Virus record (IMG/VR): IMGVR_UViG_3300028025_002556
Coordinates: 1-29,960 of that record
From: a virus
Reading direction: 5' to 3' (one strand)
Length of the DNA stretch: 29,960 nt
Shown here: piece by piece, positions 1-8,338 of the stretch
How positions within the stretch are numbered: position 1 is the first letter of the stretch
How the letters are laid out: each line of letters begins with the position of its first letter
Program-made: the position numbers and the translations under genes
Notes under the pieces: model-generated
The model's database searches: none
The model's input: only the letters and a program-made list of their open reading frames with translations
Told to the model about the DNA's origin: nothing

Positions 1-2703
1 GTTGGAACACCTTCAGCAACAGCTTTAGAAATTTTAAAAACAAATGGAGTTGGTGGAGCCTTAGCCTATAACAGTGGTGCAATAAACTCTGGTGCAACTT
101 TATTCTGTAAGCCAGATTCATATATCCAGCATACTAGCTATAATGGTGGCGTTCAACTTTCAACAGCAAACAATGTTACTGGAATCCAGCAAATAAGACA
201 AACTAGAAAAACTTTTAGATACCAGTCAGGAAAATCTATTCAGTTCTCCACTGGTGCAAAGTTTACCCCTAGCTATAATATTGAAAGCATTAAGGCAGAT
301 AGAACTAGTGGTGTTGCAACAGTAGTTGTTGTGACAGTAGAAGATCATGGATTGCAAGAAGGTGCTAGAGTTAAGGTTGAGGGCGTTAATGTAGTTGGTG
401 GAGACTTTAATCCATATGTTGGAGACTTCCTTGTGACTGGAGTAATCAATCAAAATACTTTTAGTTATCAAACAACAATTAGTCCAGCATTTGTATATCC
501 AACGAATGTAAGTCCATCTGGAGAAAACTCTGTTATTACTGTATCTACTTGGGCAGGTGCTTGCACAAGAGCTGGTCTTTACAATGAAATTAATGGTATA
601 TTCCTAGAGTTTGATGGAGAAAAGCTTTGGGCTTGTAAGCGTTTTTCAAACAAGCCTATGTACGGAAAGGTTTCTATTCAAAACAAATCAAATCTTGTTA
701 CTGGAGTAAATACTAGATTTACCAAGCAGGTTGTTGTTGGCGATAACGTAGTTATCAAGGGTCAGGTATATAAAATTACCCATATTGACTCAGAAACATC
801 AATGAGGGTTAATCCAGCTTTCCGCTCAGCCTCTGTAACTGGTGCTAGTATTTACAAGGTCCAAACTGTCAGGGTTCCACAGAATGAATTTAATCTAGAC
901 AGACTTGACGGTACAGGACCTTCTGGTTATATTTTAGATCCAACAAAAATGCAAATGGTATACATTGACTATACTTGGTATGGATCTGGATTTATTCGTT
1001 ATGGAATGAGAATGACAAATGGTGACATTTATTACTTCCATAGAATACCAAACAATAACTTAAACACACAGTCTTATATGCGTTCTGGCAACCTACCAGC
1101 ACGTTACGAAGTAAACAACTATGCACCAAGAACAAGACTACTTGCTGGTGCAGCAAACTCTACAGTAACTCCAAATAGTGGAGATAAGCTTTCTTCAACT
1201 GCAACAATTATGTATGTAGAGGATGTTACTGGTTGGAGAACCGTAGCACCAAGTAAGGTTGATGGAGATATTATTGGATATATTCTTATTCAGCAGGGAA
1301 CCTCCGCCTCGGAAATTGTTTCATATACAAAGGTTGGATCTTACAATGTTGCAGTTGGTGGTTATCCAATTACAATTCAAAGAAACGCCAAGCAACCTTT
1401 AATTTCTGGAAGCTTTGATGGTCAAGGACTTATCAATACTAGTCTTTCAAATAGAACTGTTCTTTCTGCTTCAAGCGGTACACCAGATCTAACTACACAG
1501 GTAATTGACGGAGACGTTATATATTTGTCTACTGGAGTTAAGCTTGGAAAGGTTGTATCTTCAACATCAACAACATTGACGTTGGATCAAAATGCACCAT
1601 ACTCTCCATTAACTGGAAGCGGTGGTGCTCCACTTCCTTACACAGATGAAAAATTTGTGGTCGTAAGAGTTAATAGTTTGAATGCTGGTGCTAGTGCAAA
1701 AGAATTTTATCCAGACTCATCTGTTCCAGGAGCAATCTATCAGGCAATTGATGGGGTAACAATTAGCAATGCAAACCCTTCTATTTTTGCTCTTACAACT
1801 GGAACAATTGATACAGCAAAAATTGTTGCTGGAATGAAAGTGGTTGTAACTGATTCTGGAGGAAGCAACGTTGAAGTTGGTAGAACCTACTATTTATCTG
1901 GTAGCCCAACTATAACTTCAACACAGTTTGCTTTAAAAGAAAACATTGATGATGTGGCAGCAAAACAATTCACTGCTGGAACAAACGTATCTTTGATTAT
2001 ATCTACTCCAGAGCAGACATCTGTTAGGGTAATTACCCAAACATGTGCTCCATCTTTAACCCACTGGGGATCCTCTGTTATTATGGATGGCGGATATGAT
2101 GAAGATAGAGGCATTATGTTTAATGCAAGAATGAAAAGATATTTAACATTAACTGCTGGTCAAAGAGCACCACTAATGAGTGTTAGAATCTCCCCTTCTG
2201 TTGATAATGGAATTGGTAGAAACTTTGGTAAAAGAGAAATTATTAATACCATGCAACTTGCCTTACAGCAACTAGAAACAATTGGAACTGGACCGTTCCT
2301 AATTGAAGGTGTATTCAACCCTAATACATTGTCTGATAGCACAGCAGTTCTTCCAGCAGCATGGGAAACACTAAGCGTTGGATCTGGTTCACTTGCTCAA
2401 ATCATCTTCCACAACCAAAGTGGAACTACTGGATCAGACACTTCTGCATCAGGTACAGTAACTGGTGGAGACACAATATTTTCTTTTTACACGGATAACG
2501 CTGGTGGAACAAATCTAAGTGCAACTAGATACGATCTAGAAAGCATTAAAGAGCTTGGAACATCTATTCTTAGTGGAAACGGAAGTTCTTTAACTCCAGG
2601 ATTCCCTAATGGTCCAGATGTGTTAACCATTGTTGCTACAAACATTGGATCTTCCACTGCAAAGGTTTCTTCAAGAATTTCTTGGACTGAAGCACAAGCA
2701 TAA
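1..2703 (+). CDS. Large virion structural protein, baseplate/tail-fibre type (5' end cut by window)
   Basis: The reading frame is open from the first base, so the gene begins outside the window; 900 residues are visible before the TAA at 2701. The sequence is rich in Thr, Ser, Gly, Val and Asn and beta-strand-like, with no enzyme motif. The stretch RKTFRYQSGKSIQFSTGAKF (encoded near 208-267) and the following HGLQEGARVKVEGV block resemble large structural proteins of cyanophage/T4-like baseplate or fibre regions; this is family memory, not a search. Several later segments (residue about 230, 480, 570) have a similar 'transition' pattern in which values such as GVNTRF, VTDSG and TTGTID recur, which may be repeated beta domains. 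It heads a block of tail genes, with an AAGGAG site for the next gene 10 bases downstream. An adhesin or baseplate role is inferred. Confidence 0.75.
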   Translation, partial: VGTPSATALEILKTNGVGGALAYNSGAINSGATLFCKPDSYIQHTSYNGGVQLSTANNVTGIQQIRQTRKTFRYQSGKSIQFSTGAKFTPSYNIESIKADRTSGVATVVVVTVEDHGLQEGARVKVEGVNVVGGDFNPYVGDFLVTGVINQNTFSYQTTISPAFVYPTNVSPSGENSVITVSTWAGACTRAGLYNEINGIFLEFDGEKLWACKRFSNKPMYGKVSIQNKSNLVTGVNTRFTKQVVVGDNVVIKGQVYKITHIDSETSMRVNPAFRSASVTGASIYKVQTVRVPQNEFNLDRLDGTGPSGYILDPTKMQMVYIDYTWYGSGFIRYGMRMTNGDIYYFHRIPNNNLNTQSYMRSGNLPARYEVNNYAPRTRLLAGAANSTVTPNSGDKLSSTATIMYVEDVTGWRTVAPSKVDGDIIGYILIQQGTSASEIVSYTKVGSYNVAVGGYPITIQRNAKQPLISGSFDGQGLINTSLSNRTVLSASSGTPDLTTQVIDGDVIYLSTGVKLGKVVSSTSTTLTLDQNAPYSPLTGSGGAPLPYTDEKFVVVRVNSLNAGASAKEFYPDSSVPGAIYQAIDGVTISNANPSIFALTTGTIDTAKIVAGMKVVVTDSGGSNVEVGRTYYLSGSPTITSTQFALKENIDDVAAKQFTAGTNVSLIISTPEQTSVRVITQTCAPSLTHWGSSVIMDGGYDEDRGIMFNARMKRYLTLTAGQRAPLMSVRISPSVDNGIGRNFGKREIINTMQLALQQLETIGTGPFLIEGVFNPNTLSDSTAVLPAAWETLSVGSGSLAQIIFHNQSGTTGSDTSASGTVTGGDTIFSFYTDNAGGTNLSATRYDLESIKELGTSILSGNGSSLTPGFPNGPDVLTIVATNIGSSTAKVSSRISWTEAQA

Positions 2704-2712
2704 GGAGTAGAT

Positions 2713-3072
2713 ATGTCTTTAGACAAAATTTCCCATAACTATAGGACACCCTTAAAGGTATCTTATGTTGTTGCTAATAATGGAATATCCGTAGCTGAAT
2801 TTATGAAGCAGGGAGTCATTGTAAACGGTTCCAACGGATCGTTTGATTCAGTTACAATTGAAAATAAGTCTTCTTACTATTTAACAAATGACGGAACTTC
2901 TATATTATGGAAAAAGCCTACATGGTTGGAAATTGATGCCCCATCAGACACAACAAGAACAGGAACAACTGTGTTTACTTATCCTTCAGCTTATAGAAGA
3001 ATTACAATATCCCAAGCTGCCCCATCCTCATTTAGTGGATATGATGGGGATATCTGGCTGACCTTTGTATAA
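2713..3072 (+). CDS. Small tail/fibre-associated structural protein
   Basis: This 119-residue protein starts at an ATG preceded by AAGGAG. It ends with SGYDGDIWLTFV, a 'DGDIW' ending common in small phage fibre or tail-tip proteins, and the middle has a YYLTNDGTSILWKKP hairpin-like segment. No enzymatic motif is visible. It lies between a large virion protein and a fibronectin-III tail protein and its stop codon overlaps the next start (TAATG), so translational coupling and a shared tail structure are likely. The role is inferred from position and composition; a fibre accessory or trimerising tip protein are both possible. Confidence 0.65.
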   Translation: MSLDKISHNYRTPLKVSYVVANNGISVAEFMKQGVIVNGSNGSFDSVTIENKSSYYLTNDGTSILWKKPTWLEIDAPSDTTRTGTTVFTYPSAYRRITISQAAPSSFSGYDGDIWLTFV

Positions 3073-4832
3073 TGCCATTTAATTTTAAAACAGCTGATGG
3101 GTTCTATAGCACATGGAAAGAAGGAAGTGCTGCATATATTAAAGATGAGGGAAGATGGAAAAAAGTAACCTCTGGGTATATGAAAGTAAATGGAGTATGG
3201 GAACCATTTTATATTGCACTTAAGGGTAATGTTAAAAACTTACAAACAGTAACAACTAATGATAATATTACTTTTACCTGGGACGCTGCAGAAGATATTA
3301 AAGAATATGAAGTGTGGGTTTCAAAAAAGCCAAGAGGAACGCTTACGGCAGACTATGCAAAAGTAGATCATATTCCAGCAACAACATCGGTAATTGACAA
3401 CTTTCCTTCAAACGTTGTATCTACAACAAGTAAAATAATTTTACAAAATGGATCAAAAACAGTAACAGGAATATCTACAACCTTTTTATCTACACTAAAG
3501 GTTGGAAATATCTTATATGTCACTATTGATTCTATTAGAACATTTGTTGGGGTAATTGCAAGTATCCAGAGCAATACCTCTTTGACATTAAAAAGCCCTT
3601 GGACTGGTGTTAATTTTGGCACCCCAGGAATAAATATGATTTACCAAACTCATAATACATATACATATGCAACAGACAGAGAGTCACAATATTATTTTTA
3701 TTTTGTTCCAATAGATATTAATGATACTCCAGCAGACCAGTCTACAGTTATTTCTAGAACAACACCAGATGCAATACCACCTGTTCCAGTAATTGCTCTT
3801 GGTCCAACAGATCCAAGAACTGGAAGTGCCACAATTACATGGTCTCCCGATGTAAGAGCAGTAAGGTATGCACTATATTGGAATTCTGCTGATGGAACAA
3901 ATAATCTTACATTAAAAGAATATTTTACTACTACAGTTGATGGCTCATACACTACAACATACACAACAAAATCTAATGGAACCTATAAAATAGCAATAGC
4001 AGCAATTAACAATATTGGAGAAGAATCTGCAAAATCTAATGTAGTAGAATATACATATTCTCCATTCATTCAAGTTACACTTGCAACTCCAGTATTAAAT
4101 GCAACGGCAAGTAGTTGGGACAGAGCAACATTCTCATGGGCAAATATACCAAACGCAGGAAGATACGAATTATTTGTAAACAGTGTAAGTAGGGGAACAG
4201 TTACGTCTCCGTATATTCTTGTTGGTGCCAGAAGCTCTACTTATCCTGTATTTGTAAAAGCACACGGTGTTTATAATGCAAACTGGCAATATACAAATGA
4301 TCCAGTAAGTTCAAATACAAAAACATTAAATACTGGCTATCCTGCAGTTACAACATCTACAAGAACAGATGCAAGATCTTTCTTGAATTATAATGGATCG
4401 GGTGCAAGCTTTTTTAGATATAGATATGTTTCTACAAGGCGTTCTTCAACATCCGCTTGGGGACCGTATCGATATGATCCAGCCTCCTCTGGTCCTGGAA
4501 CAGCTAGTTTTAGTTTTTCACCAGGACAAGGCTTTCCAAATAGTAGCACAACTAGCGTAGTAACTATTGGAAATACAAGATACTATGATGTATATGATTA
4601 TACTCAATTTAGATCAAACTTTTCTCTTAACTTAAATAACTCATACATTGTTGAGTCTATTAGGACAGACTATACAAGTGGTGGATTAATACTAAATACA
4701 AACGTTGCATCTGGCAATAATTTAACAGCAACAGCTACTCAGACAGATGCTGGAACAAGACCAACCGTTTATGTTAATTATCACTACTATACAACCTCAA
4801 CAACCCCAGGGGTAAATGCAACAATTACCTAA
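3072..4832 (+). CDS. Tail protein with fibronectin type III-like domains
   Basis: This 586-residue protein starts at the ATG of a TAATG junction. The N-terminal 45 residues carry WKKVTSGYMKVNGVWEPFY, a short tail-protein motif in which W and V-x-GVW repeat. At least three fibronectin III-like beta modules follow, at about residues 54-115, 236-330 and 335-415; each has the typical 'P/T-x-T-W' entry (ITFTWDAAEDIKEYEVWV, ATITWSPDVRAVRYALYW, ATFSWANIPNAGRYELFV). The C-terminal 170 residues are Tyr, Thr and Ser rich with many YRY/YDY patterns and look like a receptor-binding or fibre region. Such domains are common on phage tail tips and are thought to bind carbohydrate surfaces; that role is inferred here. 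Confidence 0.72.
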   Translation: MPFNFKTADGFYSTWKEGSAAYIKDEGRWKKVTSGYMKVNGVWEPFYIALKGNVKNLQTVTTNDNITFTWDAAEDIKEYEVWVSKKPRGTLTADYAKVDHIPATTSVIDNFPSNVVSTTSKIILQNGSKTVTGISTTFLSTLKVGNILYVTIDSIRTFVGVIASIQSNTSLTLKSPWTGVNFGTPGINMIYQTHNTYTYATDRESQYYFYFVPIDINDTPADQSTVISRTTPDAIPPVPVIALGPTDPRTGSATITWSPDVRAVRYALYWNSADGTNNLTLKEYFTTTVDGSYTTTYTTKSNGTYKIAIAAINNIGEESAKSNVVEYTYSPFIQVTLATPVLNATASSWDRATFSWANIPNAGRYELFVNSVSRGTVTSPYILVGARSSTYPVFVKAHGVYNANWQYTNDPVSSNTKTLNTGYPAVTTSTRTDARSFLNYNGSGASFFRYRYVSTRRSSTSAWGPYRYDPASSGPGTASFSFSPGQGFPNSSTTSVVTIGNTRYYDVYDYTQFRSNFSLNLNNSYIVESIRTDYTSGGLILNTNVASGNNLTATATQTDAGTRPTVYVNYHYYTTSTTPGVNATIT

Positions 4833-4834
4833 GC

Positions 4835-4863
4835 TAGACAAAAACCAAAACATAATGTATAAT
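4835..4863 (+). promoter_or_regulatory. Sigma70-like promoter inside the tail block
   Basis: TAGACA (4835-4840), a 17-base spacer and TATAAT (4858-4863), with TG two bases before the -10, form a near-consensus promoter. Initiation would fall at about 4870, 20 bases upstream of the ATG at 4891. It gives the fibre genes a transcript independent of the large tail gene upstream and argues for the start at 4891 rather than an in-frame ATG at 4816 that lies before the promoter. Confidence 0.7.
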
Positions 4864-4890
4864 ATAGGTGACAACCAAAAAGGAGAAATA

Positions 4891-5073
4891 ATGTCAACAA
4901 CACTAGAATTAGTAGTTCAAGAACTACAAAATCGTATTGGTCAGCTTACAAGCCAGTATGAAACACAGATGGCTGTTCTAAAGGCACAGGCAACTGAAGC
5001 TATTCAGGCTAAAGACAATGAAATTGCAGCTTTGACAGGAAGCAAGGAAAAGACAGAAGATGCCAGTAAGTAG
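4891..5073 (+). CDS. Small coiled-coil protein in the tail block
   Basis: This 60-residue protein is mostly one predicted amphipathic helix: residues about 5-50 have a heptad-like pattern of Leu, Val, Ile and Ala (LVVQELQNRIGQLTSQ, then MAVLKAQATEAIQAKDNEI). I chose the ATG at 4891 because AGGAGA lies 6 bases upstream and a promoter ends at 4863; an in-frame ATG at 4816 would overlap the previous gene and lacks a binding site. It overlaps the next structural gene by 14 bases. Likely roles are an oligomerisation or chaperone partner of the fibre protein that follows; this is inference from the coiled coil and context only. Confidence 0.7.
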   Translation: MSTTLELVVQELQNRIGQLTSQYETQMAVLKAQATEAIQAKDNEIAALTGSKEKTEDASK

Positions 5074-5527
5074 ACTTACTGATGGGTTGCCTATAACCAC
5101 AGAATGGTTAAATAGCCTTGCAGATGAAATTAATAGCATTACCTCTAGTTCTTCTAGTTCAACACAGGCTAGTTCTACTGGCGTAAATCAAATTGATATA
5201 CTTGGAAAATTTTTTGCAAATACTACTAGACCTCTTCAAATTGTTGCAGATAGAGTTACGGTTACAGCAACTGCAGGAACAGATGTTGCAGAGCTTTCCC
5301 CAGTATTCCAGTCACCATTTGCAGACAATAATGTTATTGTAGTTGCTACTCCATCTTTTGTTAGTGCAGGAGATAGACTAGGAAAACCATTTAAGGCTAG
5401 TGCTTCAGTTGGAAAGATTACTTCAAAAGGATTTTTATGTTCAGTTTCACTTGTATCGGATACAATGGAATACAATAAAGGCAAAGAAGTAATTGTAGAT
5501 TACATTGCAATCGGAAAAAAGCCATAA
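5060..5527 (+). CDS. Fibre-tip or virion surface protein
   Basis: This 155-residue protein begins PVSRLTDGLPITTEWLNSLAD, an N-terminal pattern often seen in phage tail components that attach through a short helix. A Ser-rich linker (residues about 28-42) follows, then a beta-rich C-terminal domain with DVAELSPVFQSPFADN and the ending VDYIAIGKKP. That ending resembles H-type-lectin-like surface domains of fibres, which usually finish with a 'W/Y-I-A-I-G' strand. No enzymatic motif is present. It is coupled to the coiled-coil gene upstream. A receptor-contact role is likely but inferred. Confidence 0.6.
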   Translation: MPVSRLTDGLPITTEWLNSLADEINSITSSSSSSTQASSTGVNQIDILGKFFANTTRPLQIVADRVTVTATAGTDVAELSPVFQSPFADNNVIVVATPSFVSAGDRLGKPFKASASVGKITSKGFLCSVSLVSDTMEYNKGKEVIVDYIAIGKKP

Positions 5528-5996
5528 ACTATTAAACGGTTATGTTTTGGTAAAAAGTCCAAAACATCCTAAAGCCATGAAAGACGGATGGTACTGGCAA
5601 CATATTATTGTTGCTGAAAATAAAATAAATAGAAGGTTAAAGCCTCACGAATCAGTTCATCATATAAATCAAATAAAAACTGATAACCGTGAGGAAAATC
5701 TTTTTGTCTGTACTAGGTCAGAACACGACAAAGCACATGGAATGAAAACAGTTTCTTTTTATAAGTTAAAGGATAATTGGACTTCTAAAAAATGTGAGAG
5801 TTGTGGAAAAACCTTTTATGGTCCACCAAGCATAATTAAAAAAAGAAAAAAATGTAACTCGCAGTGCAGAGTGCAAAATGTACTTGAAAAAATTTGCAAC
5901 TACTGCTACAATGTATACACTATACCTGTGGAAGCAGAAAAGCATTATAAATTTTGCTCTAAGCTATGTAGACAAAGATCTAAGACCGCAGCATAA
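5505..5996 (+). CDS. HNH homing-type endonuclease with double zinc finger
   Basis: The N-terminal half is an HNH_3-type nuclease: ESVHHINQIKTDNREENL (about residues 49-66) gives the His-His pair, then Asn61 and Asn65, followed by RSEHDKAHG. The C-terminal half carries two zinc-binding units, Cys97/100/117/121 and Cys131/134/151/155, as in DNA-binding modules of homing enzymes. The only start that keeps the whole domain is TTG at 5505, inside the end of the previous gene; TTG 5547 and ATG 5577 are shorter alternatives. No strong ribosome site is seen. The likely role is DNA cleavage by a selfish free-standing element; it separates tail genes from a phosphoesterase and is not part of either module. 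Confidence 0.82.
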   Translation: MQSEKSHKLLNGYVLVKSPKHPKAMKDGWYWQHIIVAENKINRRLKPHESVHHINQIKTDNREENLFVCTRSEHDKAHGMKTVSFYKLKDNWTSKKCESCGKTFYGPPSIIKKRKKCNSQCRVQNVLEKICNYCYNVYTIPVEAEKHYKFCSKLCRQRSKTAA

Positions 5997-6008
5997 CAAA
6001 GGATTAAA

Positions 6009-6818
6009 ATGACGAACGATTTAAAGTGGATGCTATCCTCTGACCAGCAGTTCCCTTATCAGGACGATAAGATGATTGAGCTTTGGTTTAAGGTAATGAG
6101 ATGGTTTAAGCCAGACGTAGTAGACTACTTGGGTGATACCGATGATCAGGCTTGCTATAGCAAGTACACAGAGGGACGCTCAGCAGAGTTTTTAAAGATG
6201 CATAAGGATGATAATGGCAACGCTATTGTCCCCCTCATGAAGCATGAAGCAAAACTAGCAAGAGATTTTTATACTAAGACTAGAAAGATTGCCAAAAATG
6301 CTCAGCTGTTTTCTGCTCTTGGAAACCACGATATTCGTGTGTTTGATTATGTAGATGCAAAGCTACCAGACTATATTGAAGCTACAACTCCAGAAGCGTT
6401 ATGGAATTTGGATAGCTTAGGGTATGACTATATTTACTATAATCAACCACCTGCACATCGCTTTGGTGATATTCACGTTCATCATGGAAATGCTATTTCA
6501 CAAAATGCAGGTGAATCAGTTCGTAAAGACGTAGATAACTTTGGAGTATCTCTTATTCGTGGACACTCTCATCGTGCAGGTGTTTACTTTAATACCTATG
6601 AACTTAGAAACAATGGCAAAGGAGAAACCCTAAGAGGTTATGAAATTGGTCATATGTGTGATGAAAAATCAACAGGTATGATGTATACAAATAATCATAA
6701 CTGGCAAAAGGCTTTTGCAATTGCTCATATTGAAAATGGAGTATATCCACATATTCAGTTGGTCCATGTCTCCCCAGACTATTCCTGCATTGTTGACGGA
6801 AAGAAATTTCAGGTATAA
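6009..6818 (+). CDS. Calcineurin-like metallophosphoesterase
   Basis: This 269-residue protein has the five metallophosphoesterase blocks in order: SSDQQ (Asp12), YLGDTDD (about 40-46), ALGNHD (103-108), VHHGN (157-161) and GHSHR (185-189). These bind the two metal ions and the phosphate. It starts at ATG 6009 after AAAGGA. The substrate cannot be read from sequence; phage members may act on nucleotides, RNA ends or DNA. It stands at the start of the non-structural block. No signal peptide or membrane segment is present, so it acts in the cytoplasm. Confidence 0.88.
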   Translation: MTNDLKWMLSSDQQFPYQDDKMIELWFKVMRWFKPDVVDYLGDTDDQACYSKYTEGRSAEFLKMHKDDNGNAIVPLMKHEAKLARDFYTKTRKIAKNAQLFSALGNHDIRVFDYVDAKLPDYIEATTPEALWNLDSLGYDYIYYNQPPAHRFGDIHVHHGNAISQNAGESVRKDVDNFGVSLIRGHSHRAGVYFNTYELRNNGKGETLRGYEIGHMCDEKSTGMMYTNNHNWQKAFAIAHIENGVYPHIQLVHVSPDYSCIVDGKKFQV

Positions 6819-6819
6819 G

Positions 6820-7014
6820 ATGTATCTTGTATGTGACAAGTGTGGAGGAAGAGTTCTTTCAGACAGAGTTTTATTTACAGAAAATCATTTAGAGTTATTT
6901 TGTTTTTCTTGTGGAAAGAGATGGATCTACAATCATCCAGAAAATAGAGGTGCGTTCGCAGTATGGCTTTGGAAGATGGAAAAGGCATATCTAAAGAAAT
7001 CAAGCGTGGCTTAA
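6820..7014 (+). CDS. Small zinc-ribbon protein
   Basis: This 64-residue protein has two CxxC knuckles, Cys5/Cys8 (LVCDKCGG) and Cys28/Cys31 (FCFSCGKRW), spaced as in a single zinc ribbon. I chose ATG 6820, one base after the phosphoesterase stop codon; the frame is open further upstream but only inside that gene. The function is unknown; zinc ribbons of this size bind nucleic acid or a protein partner. The 3' end overlaps the next gene by 52 bases. Confidence 0.65.
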   Translation: MYLVCDKCGGRVLSDRVLFTENHLELFCFSCGKRWIYNHPENRGAFAVWLWKMEKAYLKKSSVA

Positions 7015-7487
7015 ATAAGAGCAGGATCTACTTTTTAAATGATAGTCTTTATAAGGTAATTAAAGCAGATAGATCCTCTAACATATGCCACCTGTATAAC
7101 CTCGAAACAGAAGAGGTAAAAAAGTTTCTTTATTCAGATTTTAAAAAATTTAGAAAGTCTGCCTATAGAATAGGTAAGGCTTCAAAGTTTTTGAATAGGC
7201 ATCCAGACAGAATAAGAAGAGCAATTTGGTCTGGTCAAGTTACTAAGCCACTCTTGATTAAAAATGGTCAGTCTGGTAGCTATTGGTTTACTGAAGAAAA
7301 TATACACGAGCTAAGAGAATTTTTTGCAAATGTACATAGAGGCAGACCAAGAAGAGATGGTATCATTGTTTCACACAATGTTCCTACAAAAGATGAACTA
7401 GATGCTTTGCTTGGAAACAAGGAAATGTTATATATAAAAAATAAAAACGGAGACTTTATTCCCGTTTGGAGAGCAGAAGAATTCTAA
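6963..7487 (+). CDS. DNA-binding protein with MerR/excisionase-like HTH
   Basis: This 174-residue basic protein has a helix-turn-helix region at about residues 68-120: IGKASKFLNRHPDRIRRAIW, then SYWFTEENIHELREFF, the pattern of MerR- or excisionase-type winged helices in which a Tyr/Trp wing follows the recognition helix. GRPRR at 127-131 looks like an AT-hook-type minor-groove contact. The N-terminal 60 residues contain a small beta-rich region of unknown fold. The start at ATG 6963 overlaps the zinc-ribbon gene by 52 bases. It may control early or late phage transcription; the target site is not evident. Confidence 0.65.
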   Translation: MALEDGKGISKEIKRGLNKSRIYFLNDSLYKVIKADRSSNICHLYNLETEEVKKFLYSDFKKFRKSAYRIGKASKFLNRHPDRIRRAIWSGQVTKPLLIKNGQSGSYWFTEENIHELREFFANVHRGRPRRDGIIVSHNVPTKDELDALLGNKEMLYIKNKNGDFIPVWRAEEF

Positions 7488-7807
7488 TGGGATTAAATAA
7501 AAAACTAAGATATTTAGTTGGTGACGAACTAAATGAAGAGTCAGCAATCCTGGCTGGTGCATTAAACTTGGTTGCAGCACAGAGAATTGCTGAGTTTAAT
7601 AAAGATGTAGATGCTTTAGTTGGTATTGCAGAAAGATGGCTAACCCTATCAAGACTGCTTTCTGACGAACTGTCAGACGGTTATGGTAGTATAGGTTTTG
7701 TTGCACCTGCAACAGAAGAAGAGATTGAGGTGTTAAAGAATGAGCTCGGTGGAAAAAGAGACGACCAAAGTAAGAGTCGCCCTAAAGTTCGTAAGAAATC
7801 TAGGTAA
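7487..7807 (+). CDS. Conserved-looking small protein of unknown function
   Basis: This 106-residue, mostly helical protein starts at an ATG in a TAATG junction with the preceding gene; the frame is open upstream only through a TTG inside that gene. Residues 5-60 (LRYLVGDELN, then ALNLVAAQRIAEF and ERWLTLSRLL) suggest two amphipathic helices. The C-terminus is strongly basic (RPKVRKKSR), which may bind nucleic acid. I recognise no family. The end overlaps the next gene by 68 bases, so they are probably translated together. Confidence 0.55.
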   Translation: MGLNKKLRYLVGDELNEESAILAGALNLVAAQRIAEFNKDVDALVGIAERWLTLSRLLSDELSDGYGSIGFVAPATEEEIEVLKNELGGKRDDQSKSRPKVRKKSR

Positions 7808-7958
7808 CTATGAAAGTATTCATATCGAACTTGGAGTAGAAGACTACGTTAGGGATACAGAGGCTAATGTTGACATTGCCATGGATAGAGTGTATACTTA
7901 TGTTGAAAATAAGTTGATGGAAAAAGTGCAAGAGATTGAAGAGGATCTAAAGAAGTGA
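7740..7958 (+). CDS. Small protein of unknown function, helical C-terminus
   Basis: This 72-residue protein has a beta-rich first half (VRVALKFVRNLGNYESIHIE) and a charged helical second half ending KVQEIEEDLKK. ATG 7740 is preceded by GAGG; GTG 7749 is a shorter choice. It overlaps both neighbours: 68 bases with the gene before and 4 bases with the gene after (GTGA). It is compatible with a small DNA- or partner-binding accessory in the replication block, but no family is recognised. Confidence 0.55.
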   Translation: MSSVEKETTKVRVALKFVRNLGNYESIHIELGVEDYVRDTEANVDIAMDRVYTYVENKLMEKVQEIEEDLKK

Positions 7959-8338
7959 TTCAGCGATTAACTCCAGAGCTAGTTGAAAAAGCCAATACAG
8001 GTAACGGAACCTATGATGGTAGAGCTTTTGGTTTAGTTGGTCACTATAAAAAGTGTTATGAAGAAAAATATAATACTAAGATAAATGTAAATTTGCACAA
8101 GTACAAGTATATTGCTTTAGAAGTACTTAATGAATTTGAAGACTATGAAAAAGTTAAAAAGGTAGTAGAGTATTATTTTACTACATCAAAAGCTGGGCAT
8201 CCAATAGAATGGATGTTAAAAAACTTTTATGAAATATTAGAATCGTATGATGCAGATATTAAAGATAAAGCTATTAGACAAGAACGCAGAAAAGAATTAG
8301 CAAAGATTAGGCAGGAGTGGTTAAATGGGGATGCGTGA
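7955..8338 (+). CDS. Helical protein before the helicase, candidate helicase loader
   Basis: This 127-residue protein begins at GTG 7955 in a GTGA overlap and ends 14 bases into the helicase gene. It is helical and basic with KYKYIALEVLNEFEDYEKVK and HPIEWMLKNFYEIL. In many phages the gene directly upstream of the DnaB-like helicase encodes its loader or a replication-origin protein, so a loader is the first guess. No AAA+ motif is present, so it would be a small, non-ATPase loader. The name is inferred from place alone. Confidence 0.5.
   Translation: MIQRLTPELVEKANTGNGTYDGRAFGLVGHYKKCYEEKYNTKINVNLHKYKYIALEVLNEFEDYEKVKKVVEYYFTTSKAGHPIEWMLKNFYEILESYDADIKDKAIRQERRKELAKIRQEWLNGDA

Noticed and set aside
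226-471. Open frames on the - strand across the window (e.g. 226-471, 1890-2114, 12933-13217, 28742-29011)
   Set aside because: They lie opposite clearly coding + strand genes, lack ribosome sites and show no domain patterns.
6715-6819. Upstream extension of the zinc-ribbon gene into the phosphoesterase
   Set aside because: This part is only the other frame of the phosphoesterase; ATG 6820 directly after its stop fits better.
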